A stretch of 64,000 bases of DNA from Meghimatium bilineatum (lineage: Eukaryota > Mollusca > Gastropoda > Stylommatophora > Philomycidae). The stretch is from assembly GCA_034231615.1 (NCBI GenBank), contig CM067315.1, forward strand, positions 29,180,133 through 29,244,132, in the 5' to 3' direction. Below the pieces are notes generated by a model that worked only from the letters and a program-made list of their open reading frames with translations, searched no databases and was not told the origin of the DNA. Of this stretch, positions 32,396 through 45,849 are shown piece by piece. Numbering within the stretch: position 1 is the stretch's first letter; each line of letters begins with the position of its first letter. The position numbers and the translations under genes were made by a program.

Positions 32396-32865
32396 CCTCA
32401 TGGAGTATCGCATGTAAAATAATATCAAAGTTTTCTTTTATTCACTCTTAAAACACATCATAGTGTTTCGGGCAAATGTTACATAAAAGAGATAAAACAG
32501 CGACTTTTTCAAGAAGAATATACAAACTGTCAGCTATCAATACTGTATATTTCCGTCACGGAGTTACATGAATGTTTCAAGTGGTTTGTGTGATAAAAGC
32601 CACATGTCCTGGCTGTCGTCACGTCATGTTTAGGGTGTGTATTTTTTTTAAATTTACCATACGACAGAAAAAAAACACAGACCTTACCGGGAGTCGAACC
32701 TGTTAATTTCTCAGCCATGGAAGGATATAGGCAAGAACGTATATAAAAAAAAATATTCGTTATCTTTTGTTGGGAAACAGACATACAATGCAACCAGAAC
32801 GTGATCTACATGTAAAATTCTGAGATTATGGGTGCCGAGACCTCGTATTTACCCTTCAAATGTAA

Positions 32866-32962
32866 CACTAATTAACTTTTTCCAGTGATTTTCACTAGTC
32901 ACTTTGTGTATACATTGTGTCGACAACCAATTAAATTCACGGGAAAAATCAAATAGTGTTAC
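32866..32962. mobile_element. FB1 foldback MITE
   Basis: The left arm TTAACTTTTTCCAGTGATTT, then TCACTAGTCACTTTGTG is inverted as GACAACCAATTAAATTCACG, then GGAAAAATCAAA. The centre is TATACATTGTGTC. Confidence 0.75.
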
Positions 32963-33249
32963 TCTATTTATAGACAGATTTGATGCGTCTACAAGACTGT
33001 ATAACAGACTAGGGACTCAGTGCGTGCCCTTACAAGTTTCATTTTATCAGTTTGAATTTGAGTGTGCAATTTTACTATACACTTGAATGTGTACCTTAGT
33101 ACCTTAGATAGTAAACCGATTTATAATTGTGTACATATGGATACACAGATTTCAAGTAATAATTGAACTTGCCTCCTGGCAAGTATATATACTTGAACAA
33201 TGTATGTGTCCAAGAGGTTATAGTTATGCGAAATTTGTGTGTGGATCTT

Positions 33250-33310
33250 TCCAGAATGGCACCCCTACGACCCTAAATGGTTAGCCGTTTTATGATGATG
33301 ATAGTGAGTT
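33250..33310 (+). mobile_element. LINE-N 3' terminus, short
   Basis: AATGGCACCCCTACGACCCT, AAATGGTTAGCCGTTT, then (ATG)n. The same end at 50495-50556 reads ATGTGGTACCCCTACGACCC TGAAGGGTTATGGG. Only about 50 bp of the element are present. Confidence 0.65.
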
Positions 33311-33429
33311 AGGCACTTACAAATTATATACTTTGACTTTTCGAATTCTACCTTTAAAAAAATGAACTGGACTGCGAGAATCCAAGGTCATTAAGTGTAT
33401 TTTCAAAAACCTTTTTCATTCTATCTATC

Positions 33430-33845
33430 TTTGTTTGTTAGTTTCGGGATTCGACCAGGCACTCGCTATGCCTGGGCACGTCGCTTTCCACCTAGTCGTA
33501 AAAATGACTGTTCATGCGATATCACGACGCTTGGGTGACAGGGGGACTAGGGAAACGTCCTTGAGTCCTGGCGAAAAGTCGAAAAGGCTGATGAAAGTTG
33601 AGGCTTGCTTGAAATCCCGGGACAAACTGTAGATGAAAGAGTCGGTTCTCTCTTGGAAGTTTCCAAATCTACAGCAGGTTCCCACCTCAGATGGAGATGA
33701 TTCGATTCTTGCTAGCTTTGCCAGATTGCTCTGTTGCCCGGGGTACTCCGCGAGGAGGAGTAACAAGGTCTTGACCAGTAAGAGTTCTGGTCCTGGCGAG
33801 CGAAGCGAGCTCAGGTGCTCGCTTCTTCGTCTCTGCACCCCTGGA
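33430..33845. repeat. GC-rich block of unknown origin
   Basis: About 415 bp of clearly higher G+C than the surroundings, with GCCTGGGCACGTCGCTTTCC, AGTTTCCAAATCTACAGCAG, and a local palindrome around GCGAGCGAAGCGAGCTCAGG. It ends where the (TCTA)n tail of a minus-strand LINE-G begins. It may be the 5' region of another element. Frames of 65-108 codons exist on both strands but were not recognised. Confidence 0.4.
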
Positions 33846-34060
33846 TTCTATCTATCTATCTATTCGCTAAACCCTTTATTGCCTTTCAGCGTCAGAGGTA
33901 GAAGAGTTCTCTGGGGATAGCCCTCGTGTGTGCTGAGTATATTGTGGAATTTTTGCCTCTTTTTATTTCGGGGGTCCATCGTTTTCGTGGTCTGCCTTCA
34001 CTGTACCTGTGTAGATAGCTTGCTGTGGTATGCTGTCTGATGGTAGTCTGTTGGTATTTT
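33846..34060 (-). mobile_element. LINE-G 3' terminus with (TAGA)n tail
   Basis: (TCTA)4 at 33848-33863, then GCCTTTCAGCGTCAGAGGTA, GAAGAGTTCTCTGGGGATAG and GTCCATCGTTTTCGTGGTCT, the same 3' end as 16090-16230. Truncated about 200 bp from the tail. Confidence 0.75.
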
Positions 34061-34084
34061 CCATTGGTTAAGTCAAATATACCG

Positions 34085-34195
34085 TTATGGTGAGGTACTC
34101 TCTTTCAACCGTTAGAAAAATCTAGTTATATTAGAGCTTTACAATCATCAAAAAAGTGGCGATCCCAGTTCTGGTAATTGAGTCACCCAGACCTT
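34085..34195 (+). repeat. repeat with CTTTCAACCGT core
   Basis: GTACTCTCTTTCAACCGTTA, AGTTATATTAGAGC and GCGATCCCAGTTCTGGTAAT align with 3665-3750. Confidence 0.5.
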
Positions 34196-34344
34196 CGTTC
34201 AAGTCAACCTTTTCCATAAGATTAATTGATCAATTTATATTGACCTGGACAAACTATAGAAGCACGATATTTTATCTGCTTACATTTGATGCCAGATTTT
34301 GGCACATTATATTGGTAATACCATACGGTTTAATTGCATGGTTC

Positions 34345-34545
34345 GGCTTTTTGGCGGATTGGTACAGTGCATGTTTGTGACGGACACGGTATCAGTTTCT
34401 AATCCCGCCACAGGCAATTGTGCATCCAGACCGTTCAGAAAGCAATGGCAAACTACTTAACATAATTATATTGCATAGAAAATCACTACAGCCAAAAAAA
34501 ACGCTGAGTTGATGGCTAAGTTCTGAATAGGATATTTTAATTTTA
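34345..34545 (+). repeat. tRNA-derived SINE-B copy
   Basis: Head TGGTACAGTGC, box B-like GTTTCTAATCCCG, then CACAGGCAATTGTGCATCCA, GTTCAGAAAGCAATGGCAAA and GAGTTGATGGCTAAGTTCTG. Partner of 8985-9220. Confidence 0.6.
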
Positions 34546-35184
34546 ATATTTTCGTCGACAGTCTCAATATTTTAAAAACCTGGAATGTGCTGAGACAGCG
34601 TAACGATTGCTGAAATAAAAGAAAACTTGTATTATCTAAACAACACAAAAATAAAATAAAGCAAAAATAAAGGATCTTTTTAAATGGCTAATGTACGGAA
34701 GTGTTAGTCATTTCTAAGAAGCAATCACGCGGTACTCCCAGCATGCAAATCATAGTGAACACCTGAAAACTAAAATAACATTAGAACCTGGTTGGCCCGC
34801 TTTTTTTTTTTTTTTTAGTCTCCGGGCCAGGTTAAACATTTTTCGTACTGTGCGGAGCCAAAGATTTCGTCTGTTTTTTTTTATTTTATTATTTTTTTGT
34901 TTGTTGTAGTTTCTTGGAGCTTCAAGTAGTGTTTTATGAGCTCCGGGGTCAGTGCGTTTAGTCATTTTTTACCAACCTAAAGAGCCAGAACAAAATGAGG
35001 GAGTTATCTAAGGTTAGCCGCATGCGGTTCCATCTGTGGGTCTCACCAATGGCCCACTAAACAGGCCACCCATGCAACAGAAAACATGTTACCCATACCT
35101 GAAGTATGATATTAAAACACGTGAAATCCTTGATAAAGCGAGATGGAGATATAGCCGAGATCGTTGGCAGCAACGACTTCTGTA

Positions 35185-35370
35185 CAGAAAGTAATCAAGA
35201 CTTCCTACTTAACGTTTTTGATTAATGTTGTCATTTTCGTTGGTCAATATTTATATACTTGGATTCGCATGCCAAAAAAAGCAAAGCCGACCAACGAAAT
35301 GGACGCAAATAATCAAAAATCAGTTTTTCAGGTAATGTTTACTTACTGTACACGGGTCTTTACAGGAGCC
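35185..35370. mobile_element. FB2 foldback MITE, diverged copy
   Basis: The left arm TTAACGTTTTTGATTAATGT, then TGTCATTTTCGTTGGTCAATA and the shortened right arm CCGACCAACGAAATGGACGC, then AAATAATCAAAAATC are inverted. Flank shared with 7040-7235. Confidence 0.7.
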
Positions 35371-35689
35371 TGGTCACGATACATCACATAAGAAACACAC
35401 AATAGAATTTGACAAGCAAACGTGGATTTTCTAAAAATTGAAATAATCCTGGCAATAAGTGGTTATCAGTGGAAGTTAGAAATACGTTTTTCACTGTTAC
35501 TGTTACTGCTACTTGTGGCTTATGGAGGCGAATCGTGGACATTCGTCATCATCGTCTTCAAGTGACGCCTCCACAAAACGAATGTTGGCTGCAAAGGACC
35601 TCCAACATCATGTCTCTTACTTTGCTGGTATACTCAGAAATATAGGTAAATTTAAGAAATTTAATTATTGTATTAAAAATTTTTTTAAA

Positions 35690-35890
35690 ACTGTTTTGTT
35701 GACGTCAACTTTTGTCAAACCCCAACACTCCTTGTCAACAAAATTATGGACAATAAATACAAAAACAGGTTGAAAAAAAGATGCTGCAGAGATGTGGTTG
35801 TGTTGAAGAATATTGAGAATCCTATGTACGGCTAAAAAAAACGAATGTACTATTCAAAGATTGTCATCAAATGAAAGCTAGTTGCATTTC
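35690..35890 (+). pseudogene. fragments: C-run repeat end, then LINE-E piece
   Basis: 35695-35760 carries TTGACGTCAACTTTTGTCAA and CCTTGTCAACAAAATTATGG of the C-run repeat family. 35785-35890 carries the LINE-E block around A-E-M-W-L...R-I-L-R-I-L...T-A-K-K, with stops. Confidence 0.55.
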
Positions 35891-36279
35891 ATAACCACTA
35901 CAAGCTTTCCTGTTGAGATGTGTAGGGAGAATTTTAAAGATTGGCAATAAATACTTCTTTGTTCTTGCTGTCGCCACGACGTGTAAAGGATCGATTTTTT
36001 TTTAACCTTTGAAGAAAAATTTTACGTTCAAACAGTGATTTTAACCCGTGCCATTTTTAATTTTGAGACAAAATTACTAAAGAATAGCATTATAAAATCC
36101 ACAATTACTGGCCACATTATGCAAAACAATGAGGATTGAAATTCAATGTGGTAACAGTCGAAACTGAGAGAACAAGAAACAGAGGTCCTCAATGAGAAAA
36201 GATAATAGTTTGACATCATGCAGTTGTGGATATTCAGAGGCGGATCTGATATAAAGTACAGACGATGCTATCTTTTTCT

Positions 36280-36475
36280 TTGTTCGTTCTGAAACTCCTG
36301 TAGATCTGCATGATTCAATCCGGACAACAGAATATGTGGTGTCATAGTTTACAGATTTGCTATATATACACCGTTCTGCCTAACATCCGACTTCAGCATG
36401 GTTTTTCGGTTGCATTGATCCCTTATGGGACGGGACATCCAACTCCACCTACAGACTGTCAGAGATTCGATAGTG
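36280..36475 (-). repeat. SINE-A fragment
   Basis: TCGTTCTGAAACTCCTGTAG, ATCTGCATGATTCAATCC, TAACATCCGACTTCAGCATG and TCCCTTATGGGACGGGACAT follow the SINE-A order. The 5' part is missing. Confidence 0.65.
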
Positions 36476-36609
36476 CTGCAGAGAGTGTAATGTGGATGCG
36501 TTTACATAACCATATACTTGTACATGTTTGTGTGGGCACCTTATTACATCTATGCGTTGACTTTTGTAAATGTTAATGTACACACACAGTTAATAGTTAC
36601 TGTGGCTTA

Positions 36610-36715
36610 GTTACAAACCTAATAGTTGCTGTGGCTTAGTACATGAAGTACATCTTCATCCCCGATGGCAAGTTTCTACCATGTGATCCACCTATACCAT
36701 TACGCTTCCTAAATT
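36610..36715 (+). repeat. SINE-C 3' half
   Basis: AACCTAATAGTTGCTGTGGC, TTAGTACATGAAGTACATCT, TCATCCCCGATGGCAAG and TCCACCTATACCATTACGC match 31603-31685. The tRNA-like head is absent; GTTACTGTGGCTTAG appears twice (36597 and 36623). Confidence 0.65.
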
Positions 36716-36884
36716 TCGCAGCATGCACAACCTTTGCCTGTTTCATCAGTGTTTTATCGAATAAACCATTGCGACTGCCGTTTATTACTGCCTGATCAAC
36801 AATACAATATGAAAAGTATTTTTTTTTAAATTGGGCCTCACCAAGTGATCGCTGAAATGGTACAATATCAGCGACGGTGAGTAG

Positions 36885-37140
36885 TTATCACCTATCATGT
36901 CGCCAGATAAGTTATCACCTATCATGTCACCATATAAGCTATCACCTATCATGTCACCATATAAGCTATCACCTATCATGTCACCATATAAGCTATCACC
37001 TATTATGTCACCATATAAGCTATCACCTATCATGTCACCATATAAGCTATCACCTATCATGTCACCATATAAGCTATCACCTATCATGTCACCATATAAG
37101 TTATCACCTATCATGTCACCATATAAGCTATCACCTATCA
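36885..37140. repeat. minisatellite, 27-bp unit, about 9.5 copies
   Basis: The unit is GCTATCACCTATCATGTCAC CATATAA. Because 27 is a multiple of three, open frames of 89-130 codons run on both strands. They are artefacts. The first unit is variant (GCCAGATAAG). Confidence 0.97.
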
Positions 37141-37194
37141 GGGTAAAAACATGTTCACAAAAACTGTTCATGAGCATAGGCCTGAAACGCTCAT

Positions 37195-37640
37195 TTTACT
37201 CATCAACTAAAAGAAAAGATTGGTAAGAAGTATAAAGTTCATTCATCTACTAAAAGAAAAGTTTTGTAAGAAGTATTAAGTTTACTTATCAAGGAAAAGA
37301 AAAGATTTGTACGAAGAATTAAGTTTACTTATCAACTAAAAGAAAAGATTGGTAAGACATATTAAGTTTACTTATCAACTAAAAGAAAAGATTTGTAAGA
37401 AGTATAAAGTATACTTATCAAGTAAAAGAAAAGATTTGTACGAAGAATTAAGTTTACTTATCAACTAAAAGAAAAGATTGGTAAGACATATTAAGTTTAC
37501 TTATCAACTAAAAGAAAAGATTTGTATGAAGTATAAAGTATACTTATCAACTAAAAGAAAAGATTTGTACGAAGAATTAAGTTTACTTATCAACTAAAAG
37601 AAAAGATTGATAAGACGTATTAAGTACACTTATCATTATT
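37195..37640. repeat. minisatellite, 43-bp unit, about 10 copies, 129-bp higher order
   Basis: The unit is TTTACTTATCAACTAAAAGA AAAGATTGGTAAGACATATT AAG. A GTACGAAGAATT variant falls at 37309, 37438 and 37567, spaced exactly 129 bp (3 units). It starts 55 bp after the 27-bp array. Confidence 0.95.
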
Positions 37641-37644
37641 AAGT

Positions 37645-37985
37645 ACCGTTTCCGCATCGAAAGATAGGAAACAAACATCCAACATAATCTGTCTCGTGCT
37701 GTCTCGTGCATTGTCACGTGACGTATTCTTTCCCAAATAGACTTCGTTATGAATGTTCTGAAATTCCCGCGTTCTCTGGCAAGTTGTCCCGCTTCCTCTA
37801 GCGACATATGCATGCATTCCTGAACTCTTCTCCAAAGACATCTTGGTCGGCCTCTATTGACTTCTATCGCGCCTTCCGCTGTATTCTGCAGAACTATATT
37901 CTGTCCATCTCGTGATGTTTCCCTTCCATTTGCATCTATACCTACCTTTTGGTCGAGTACCCCCAACTGTACCGTCAAGTAATGT
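37645..37985 (-). pseudogene. LINE 3' coding end fragment
   Basis: The minus frame includes N-R-G-R-P-R-C-L-W-R-R-V-Q, M-S-L-E-E-A-G-Q-L-A-R-E-R-G-N-F-R. The R-G-R-P-...-W-R-R...A-x-D/E-R-x-x-W/F pattern is the usual C-terminal end of many LINE RT proteins. Family not assigned. Confidence 0.6.
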
Positions 37986-38439
37986 CTAAAATAATTTGAT
38001 ATATCTGTTTATGTGTAAAATATATAATTTTATTTTGACTTCATATAACAGTTTTTGTTAAACATTCGATTGGCACCGCTGTATGAACTTATTGTCCTTT
38101 CTATTTCCATTAAGTTCTTTCCTTTAACATACTTCTTATTTCGTTCGCCTGGAACACGCTTATATCTGAAGTTTTGTTTCTTCTATAAACTTGACTGTTA
38201 TGTGATTCATACATAGGTCCGTAGAGTTTTACTTTCACTGTTATTTCTATAATATTATCTCAGCATTTCATATTTCTGGCATTTCTTTAAAAAAAAATAT
38301 GCTTTTCACTGCATTCTCTGTTGACCCATCTGTATATACACTGATCTATATTCATCATCCGGTAGACTGAGAGTAACTGTCTTACGTTGTATACCATACT
38401 GTTCATTCTCACGTAAAATTCCTTTCACCTGAGTTTGGA

Positions 38440-38900
38440 TATGAGTTCAATCCACCATTAGTACCATGTCTTCCGGCGTATGCGATCATGTCTCTCCACA
38501 GTCCTCCGTCTATTATACATTTAAATATAGTTTCTGATGATTCTTCATCATACCAGACTTTCAAGCCATCCAACATTTTCTCACGTTGTCTTCCTCTGTC
38601 TCTCTTACCCTCGATTTTTCCAGTTGTTACCATGTTCTCCAACCCACCTCTTCTCGTGACATGGCACAGAAACTGTGATTGTCGCCATCTAATACAGTTA
38701 ATAAGTTTTCTATTTGAGCTGACCAGTTGTAGAATTATAGCATTACTATTTTTAGCTGTCCACAATATTTTCGAAAATCTTCTATAAAACCACATCTCTG
38801 TGGCCTCCAGATGTTTTCTTGCAATATTTAATAGGAAGAATATGTAATTTATAATCCATGATCCTCTCTCCAATGTGTTTGTTCTGGTACTGACTTTAGG
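38440..38900 (-). pseudogene. LINE-E 3' fragment nested in LINE-R
   Basis: The minus frame has [31 protein letters not shown] and ends at G-L-W-R-D-M-I-A-Y-A-G-R-H-G-T, close to the end of the copy at 25053-26240. About 165 codons stay open. Confidence 0.8.
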
Positions 38901-39229
38901 GGCTCTCAACGTCCGGATATTCTGAGATTTAACTATGGATTCGTTTGGCCTGATGGATAAAGCTACTTCTTTTCAGTCGCCCCATTGCTAAGTTTTGAAA
39001 TATGTCTTTCATTGGATGATTTGCCATATAGTAAAACTTTTCTGAATGTATTAGTATTTGTGTGTCTCTGCATTCACTCAGTGTTTGTATTCTTCCCATT
39101 TTCTGCATCTCTACAATGGGCTTTGATTTTATTTCCCCTATGATGATCCTATGTGCCTGGTTTTGCACCTTTTGAAGCTCATGTAACGTAGTATTTGATG
39201 CTGGACACCATGCAGTTAACCCATATTCT

Positions 39230-39516
39230 TCTTCTTCTTCTTCTACGTTCGTTCTCAAACTCCTGCAGATCAACAGGATGTAGTCCGGAGAACGGAATAC
39301 GTTGCATCATGGTTTACAGCATTGCTGAGATGCATATCTGCGCCTTTTTGCCTGACACATCTGACTTCAGCATGGCTTTGGGTCACTGACCCTATATGGG
39401 ATGAGACAGCCAATTCCATCACATAATCTCTTTAGTCGCCTCGTACGACATACATGGAAGGTAAACAGTCTTGCTATTCTTTGCTCCCCTTTCGTGCCCC
39501 GACAACACACGGGCGG
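39230..39516 (-). mobile_element. SINE-A reference copy with 10-bp target duplication
   Basis: CCCATATTCT stands on both sides (39220-39229 and 39517-39526). The interrupted LINE-R resumes exactly at the duplicate. The element is 287 bp, with (TTC)n at the left (the 3' tail read on the minus strand) and a CCGCCCGTGTGTTGTCGGGG 5' end. It gives the true limits of the family. No protein frame. Confidence 0.88.
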
Positions 39517-39767
39517 CCCATATTCTAGGTGTGTTCGTATGCTGTGCTGGAAAGCTTTATTAAGTATTTTCACATTTATTCCCAATGTGGTTCCACTTAC
39601 CCAGTAATTTTCTCGGTATGGCTAACTTTATCCTGACCTGTGCTCTTGCTTTGCATGTATTACTTCCATGTAACATGTGATTCGAAGATAACTAACATAC
39701 TAATAACATTGTAGTAATGATTGTGATGACGTCATAGTATCAATCGATCAATAAAGTGCCAGGCTGA

Positions 39768-40110
39768 ATGGCGTAGGCGATCATGTTTCTCTCACTGTCT
39801 CTTTTCTTGTCAATAAGCTCGGTTGATGATGACCGTGCCACAATACTAGTCCATCTAGCAACTTCTCTCTTTGTCGTCCACTTCCTCTTCTCCCCTTGAT
39901 CTTTCCAGTGGTTATTAAGTGTTCAAGCTGTGTTCTTCTCGGCACATTCCCTAGAAATCTTGACTGTCTGCCCCTAATGTTTAGTATGATTGATTTTTTT
40001 ACGCCAGCATCAATGAGAAAATCTGCATTAGTTTTTTTAGATGTCCATATTTTCATCATTCTTCTCCGAAACCACATCTCTGTAGCCTCCAATTCGTTTT
40101 GATTTTTTTT
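39768..40110 (-). pseudogene. LINE-E 3' fragment
   Basis: The minus frame has [23 protein letters not shown] and T-T-G-K-I-K-G-R-R-G-S-G-R-Q-R-E. The last residues are frameshifted. It ends at GGCGTAGGCGATCATG like the other copies. Confidence 0.78.
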
Positions 40111-40614
40111 TTTACCGTCCATGCTTCAAATCCATAAAAAAGAATTGTGTCATAGTATAACATGTCAAATTTTTCAGAGTATACAAATTCAGAGAAGTAG
40201 TTAAGAGCTGCCTATTTTATATGTGATTGTATTACCAGACCCCGACCTTCACTATTTTGTATGGTTAATAGCTTTCGTACAACCAAAATGGTATATTATC
40301 CGCGGTTGACATCGGCGTATCTCAGCAAAAGAGGTAAGTCTACTATTGATTAAACCAAGTTAACTATTTTATCTCTGGAGATTGTGGGGACTGTACTGTT
40401 ATTTTTTAAGGAAAGAGTATAACCCATAACAATGTCGTGAAAAACATTATTTAAAAATCTCGCAGATATCCATGTATCCATGATGACGTCATATGTGCTG
40501 TCTTCTTGACATCTAATTAATATGCATCGACGTCTCCAAATTGAAAGATCCACTTTACTGCGCAGTTCAATACATACCAAAATTGCATCATTGATAGTCG
40601 ACTCAATAAACATT

Positions 40615-43060
<2,446 letters not shown>

Positions 43061-43159
43061 GTTTTTCTTCTTGTTCATGACATTTATTGTTTTTCTTGCA
43101 ATGCTCACCTTCGCTTGCGAAGGAGGAACAGCATTATCATCAACATGCATCATCATCAA

Positions 43160-43520
43160 ATCCATAACCCTTCAGGTTAGTAGGGTTGCCACTCAGATAC
43201 TATCAACACAAAATCTAGCCATGCATTTCTGTTCTCAGTTCCTTGTTTAAGTGTGGATACGCTTAATCCTGCCCAGTCTTTAATATTATCAATCCAGACT
43301 TTCATTTATCTCATCTTCTTCTTCCATCCCCAACTGTTCCCTTCATGCAATTCTGCCTTCATGATAGTTTTGGAAAGAGAATAACGTCTCATTACGTTAC
43401 TAAGCCACTTAGTTACACGTTTGCAACGTTTCACCACTGCTATGAGATATTCTTGTTGACCTGTTAGAGTGTATATTTTGTTTCTCTCGTATATGTTGGT
43501 TTTATGTTATGTATAATGTA
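43160..43520 (-). pseudogene. LINE-N 3' fragment
   Basis: The minus frame has V-W-I-D-N-I-K-D-W-A-G-L-S and, upstream, W-L-S-N-V-M-R-R-Y. The end (CATAACCCTTCAGGTTAGTA GGGTTGCC) is the LINE-N terminus also seen at 47170 and 50500. Confidence 0.65.
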
Positions 43521-43529
43521 TGCAAAAGA

Positions 43530-44009
43530 GACATCGCAGTCGAGGCTATATTCTTTATTCAAGTATAGTCTTTATTTATTTTATTTTATTTCTGTTGTAG
43601 TCAACAGAGACAGAGGGCGACAATGTGAGAAAATATTAGACAGTTTGACAGCCTGGCACGGCAAGGAAACAACAACGACCTTGATACATAATACTGTGGG
43701 CAGAGAGCTGTGGAGAGCCATGACCGCCTACGCCAGCCGGCATGGCACCTGATGATGATGATGATGATAATGTATGTGCAATATTTTTCTGTAACTTTTG
43801 TTTTCCAAAGCCTATATTTTTGCGGTAACTGTCAAACTCAGAAAATGTAATGTCCGACGATAACATATGTACAAACGAATAGGCATTACTAAGGATCTAT
43901 ATAGGTTTATTTTCTCTTAAGCAGCCTACTTATTCTGTCCTTCCTTGTGGTATATAATCTAGACATCGCAGTCGAGGCTATAGTCTTTATTCAAGTATAG
44001 TCTTTATTT
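43530..44009. repeat. 48-bp direct repeats flanking a LINE-E 3' end
   Basis: GACATCGCAGTCGAGGCTAT, then A(T/G)TCTTTATTCAAGTATAGTC TTTATTT occurs at 43530-43577 and 43962-44009 with one mismatch seen. Between them lies the LINE-E tail (43604-43770) and about 190 bp of other sequence. Too long for an ordinary LINE target duplication. Confidence 0.8.
43604..43770 (+). mobile_element. LINE-E 3' terminus, 165 bp, with (GAT)n tail
   Basis: Nearly identical to 26096-26250: [17 protein letters not shown] and [17 protein letters not shown], followed by (GAT)5. Extreme 5' truncation. High identity points to recent activity of the family. Confidence 0.88.
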
Positions 44010-44289
44010 TTTTTTGGGGGGGGGGGGCGGGGGTTAAATTAGCATTGCAGCTGACTGAATCTTTTTACACCAATTTTTCACTAATGAAGAAAGTATTTAC
44101 AAAATATGAATTAGATTATATGATTCAAGGCATTTAACCCGACATTAAACAAAATAATATATTGAAAGACACATTTTAATGGTATAATATACTATTTTGG
44201 TATATATATCTAAATTCATGTGTGTACCCCGTCTACTATATAAGAATATAAAAGTAAGCCAGTTATATTAAGTTGGACAAGTATAATCT

Positions 44290-45266
44290 AACAAACCTCT
44301 TTGAATCTCCAATAGATTCTCCAAAGCATGTACCAACTTTGGACTTACTATTAAACACAGAGAAAACAGAAGTCATGCTACAACCAGGACCTGGCAAAAG
44401 CTATCTCTAGTCCTGCATAAAGGTAAATGGTGTAGCACTGAAAGTTGTGAATAGATTCACATACCTAGGTAGTACGTTATCACAAGATGCCAACGTTCAT
44501 GATGAAGTTTATACAAGGATCTCCAAGGCAAGCAGCACTTTTGGCAGATTGTACGTAAATGTTTAGCGTAGAAATGGCATTAACTTACAGACTAAGCAGA
44601 AAGTCTACAGAGCAGTGGTACTTACAGTGATGTTATACACTAGTGAAAGATGAACTGTGTATAGGCGTCATGTGAGAAAACTCAATAAATTTCACACAAC
44701 TTTGTCGCAGAACAATTATGAACATTAGATTCAAGACAAGATTCCAGATACCGCTGTCCTTGACAGATCTGGTATCCCCAACGTTGACACTATCCTATGC
44801 AGACACAGATTCGTTGGACAGGTCATTTGGTACGTATGCGAGACCATCGCCTACCAAAGATAATTCTCTATGGTGAGCTGGAGAAGGGTACGCGATCTCT
44901 AGGTGGCCAAAAGAAGCACTGCAATGAATCGTTAAAGACTCACTGAAAGCCTTTGCAATAGATCAAGATACGTGGGAATAGCTTGCACAAAATAGATCTA
45001 CATGGTGCTCTACAATTAAAAAGAGCGCATCATCTTGTGAAAAGAGGAGAAATGAAGTAGCTCAACCGCGGAGAGCAGCTAGAAAATCACGGATAGACCA
45101 AGATCAGTCTACAGTCTTCATTCCATGATTGAACTGTCCAAGGACATTTACAGCATAAATAGGGCTTATTAACCATCTACGAACGCATGGTATTGGTCAT
45201 AATTCTAGCTAAATTTTCAAAAGTGGATGTAAAAAATGGCCATCATCACTTGTGATGGACGAACAT
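44290..45266 (+). pseudogene. LINE-L third copy, 3' part
   Basis: Pieces K-T-E-V-M-L-Q-P-G-P-G-K, F-T-Y-L-G-S-T-L-S, A-S-S-T-F-G-R-L-Y-V-N-V and K-V-Y-R-A-V-V follow in order, with several stops and frameshifts. The tail has a decayed C2H2 (45125-45190) and the hairpin end ATCACTTGTGAT at 45244. It fills the gap lost at 42061 in the other copy. Confidence 0.8.
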
Positions 45267-45359
45267 ACACTCTTATCCATGTTAGTATAAGAGTTATATA
45301 CCACTGCAAAAACTCTCTTCTTTACATCTAATAACAAGGTCATATTACACAATATATTT

Positions 45360-45760
45360 TCCATTTTTCTGAATATTGTTTTTACCTGCCCTATTCTGCT
45401 TCTTATTTATGTTGTACTTTTTCCATCTGCTGTAATCTTTGTACCGAAATACTTCAATTAGTGGACCTGTTTTAATACTTTACCATTTACTTTGATCTTG
45501 CAAGATGTGGTATTTTGTTTATTTGAAATAATCATTACTTCTGTTTTTCTTGATATTTACGAAGACACATTTCTGTTTACTTTCTGTCACTACCACATTA
45601 ATTAATTCTTGAAAATCTTCCTCACTTTTTGCAATCAGAACTGTGTCATCCGCATATCTTAAATTATTTATGCCCTCCAACTGATATTCCTGGGACATCA
45701 ACTATTGAACGCATTATGTTTTCACTGTATAAAGAGAACAGACCTGGTGAAAGTACACAT
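45360..45760 (-). pseudogene. LINE-E palm fragment
   Basis: The minus frame reads [19 protein letters not shown] and continues toward the frameshifted middle part. Compared with 25440-25620 it keeps motif C but lacks motifs A and B. Confidence 0.78.
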
Positions 45761-45849
45761 GTATATATGACCTTATGCGTCCTTCAGACGGTCATTTAGC
45801 AATAAGGAGAAGTAATCCGTTGAATATTTCATCAGAAACGGTGACTTTT

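Larger units (their letters stand above)
38100..39680 (-). mobile_element. LINE-R second copy with two nested insertions
   Basis: LINE-R lies in three pieces on the minus strand: 38100-38440 (RNase H region, matching 13790-13930), 38930-39220 (E-Y-G-L-T-A-W-C-P-A, matching 14020-14310) and 39527-39680 (matching 14300-14410). A LINE-E fragment (38440-38900) separates the first two and a SINE-A copy (39230-39516) the last two. Confidence 0.8.

Noticed and set aside
32680..32712. Perfect box B (GGTTCGACTCC) on the minus strand, possible tRNA
   Set aside because: No box A at tRNA distance and no acceptor or anticodon stem can be drawn. Probably a SINE or chance.
36785..37177. 130-codon frame with G-D-S-L-Y-G-D-M-I repeats and its plus-strand partners
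   Set aside because: Artefact of the 27-bp minisatellite.
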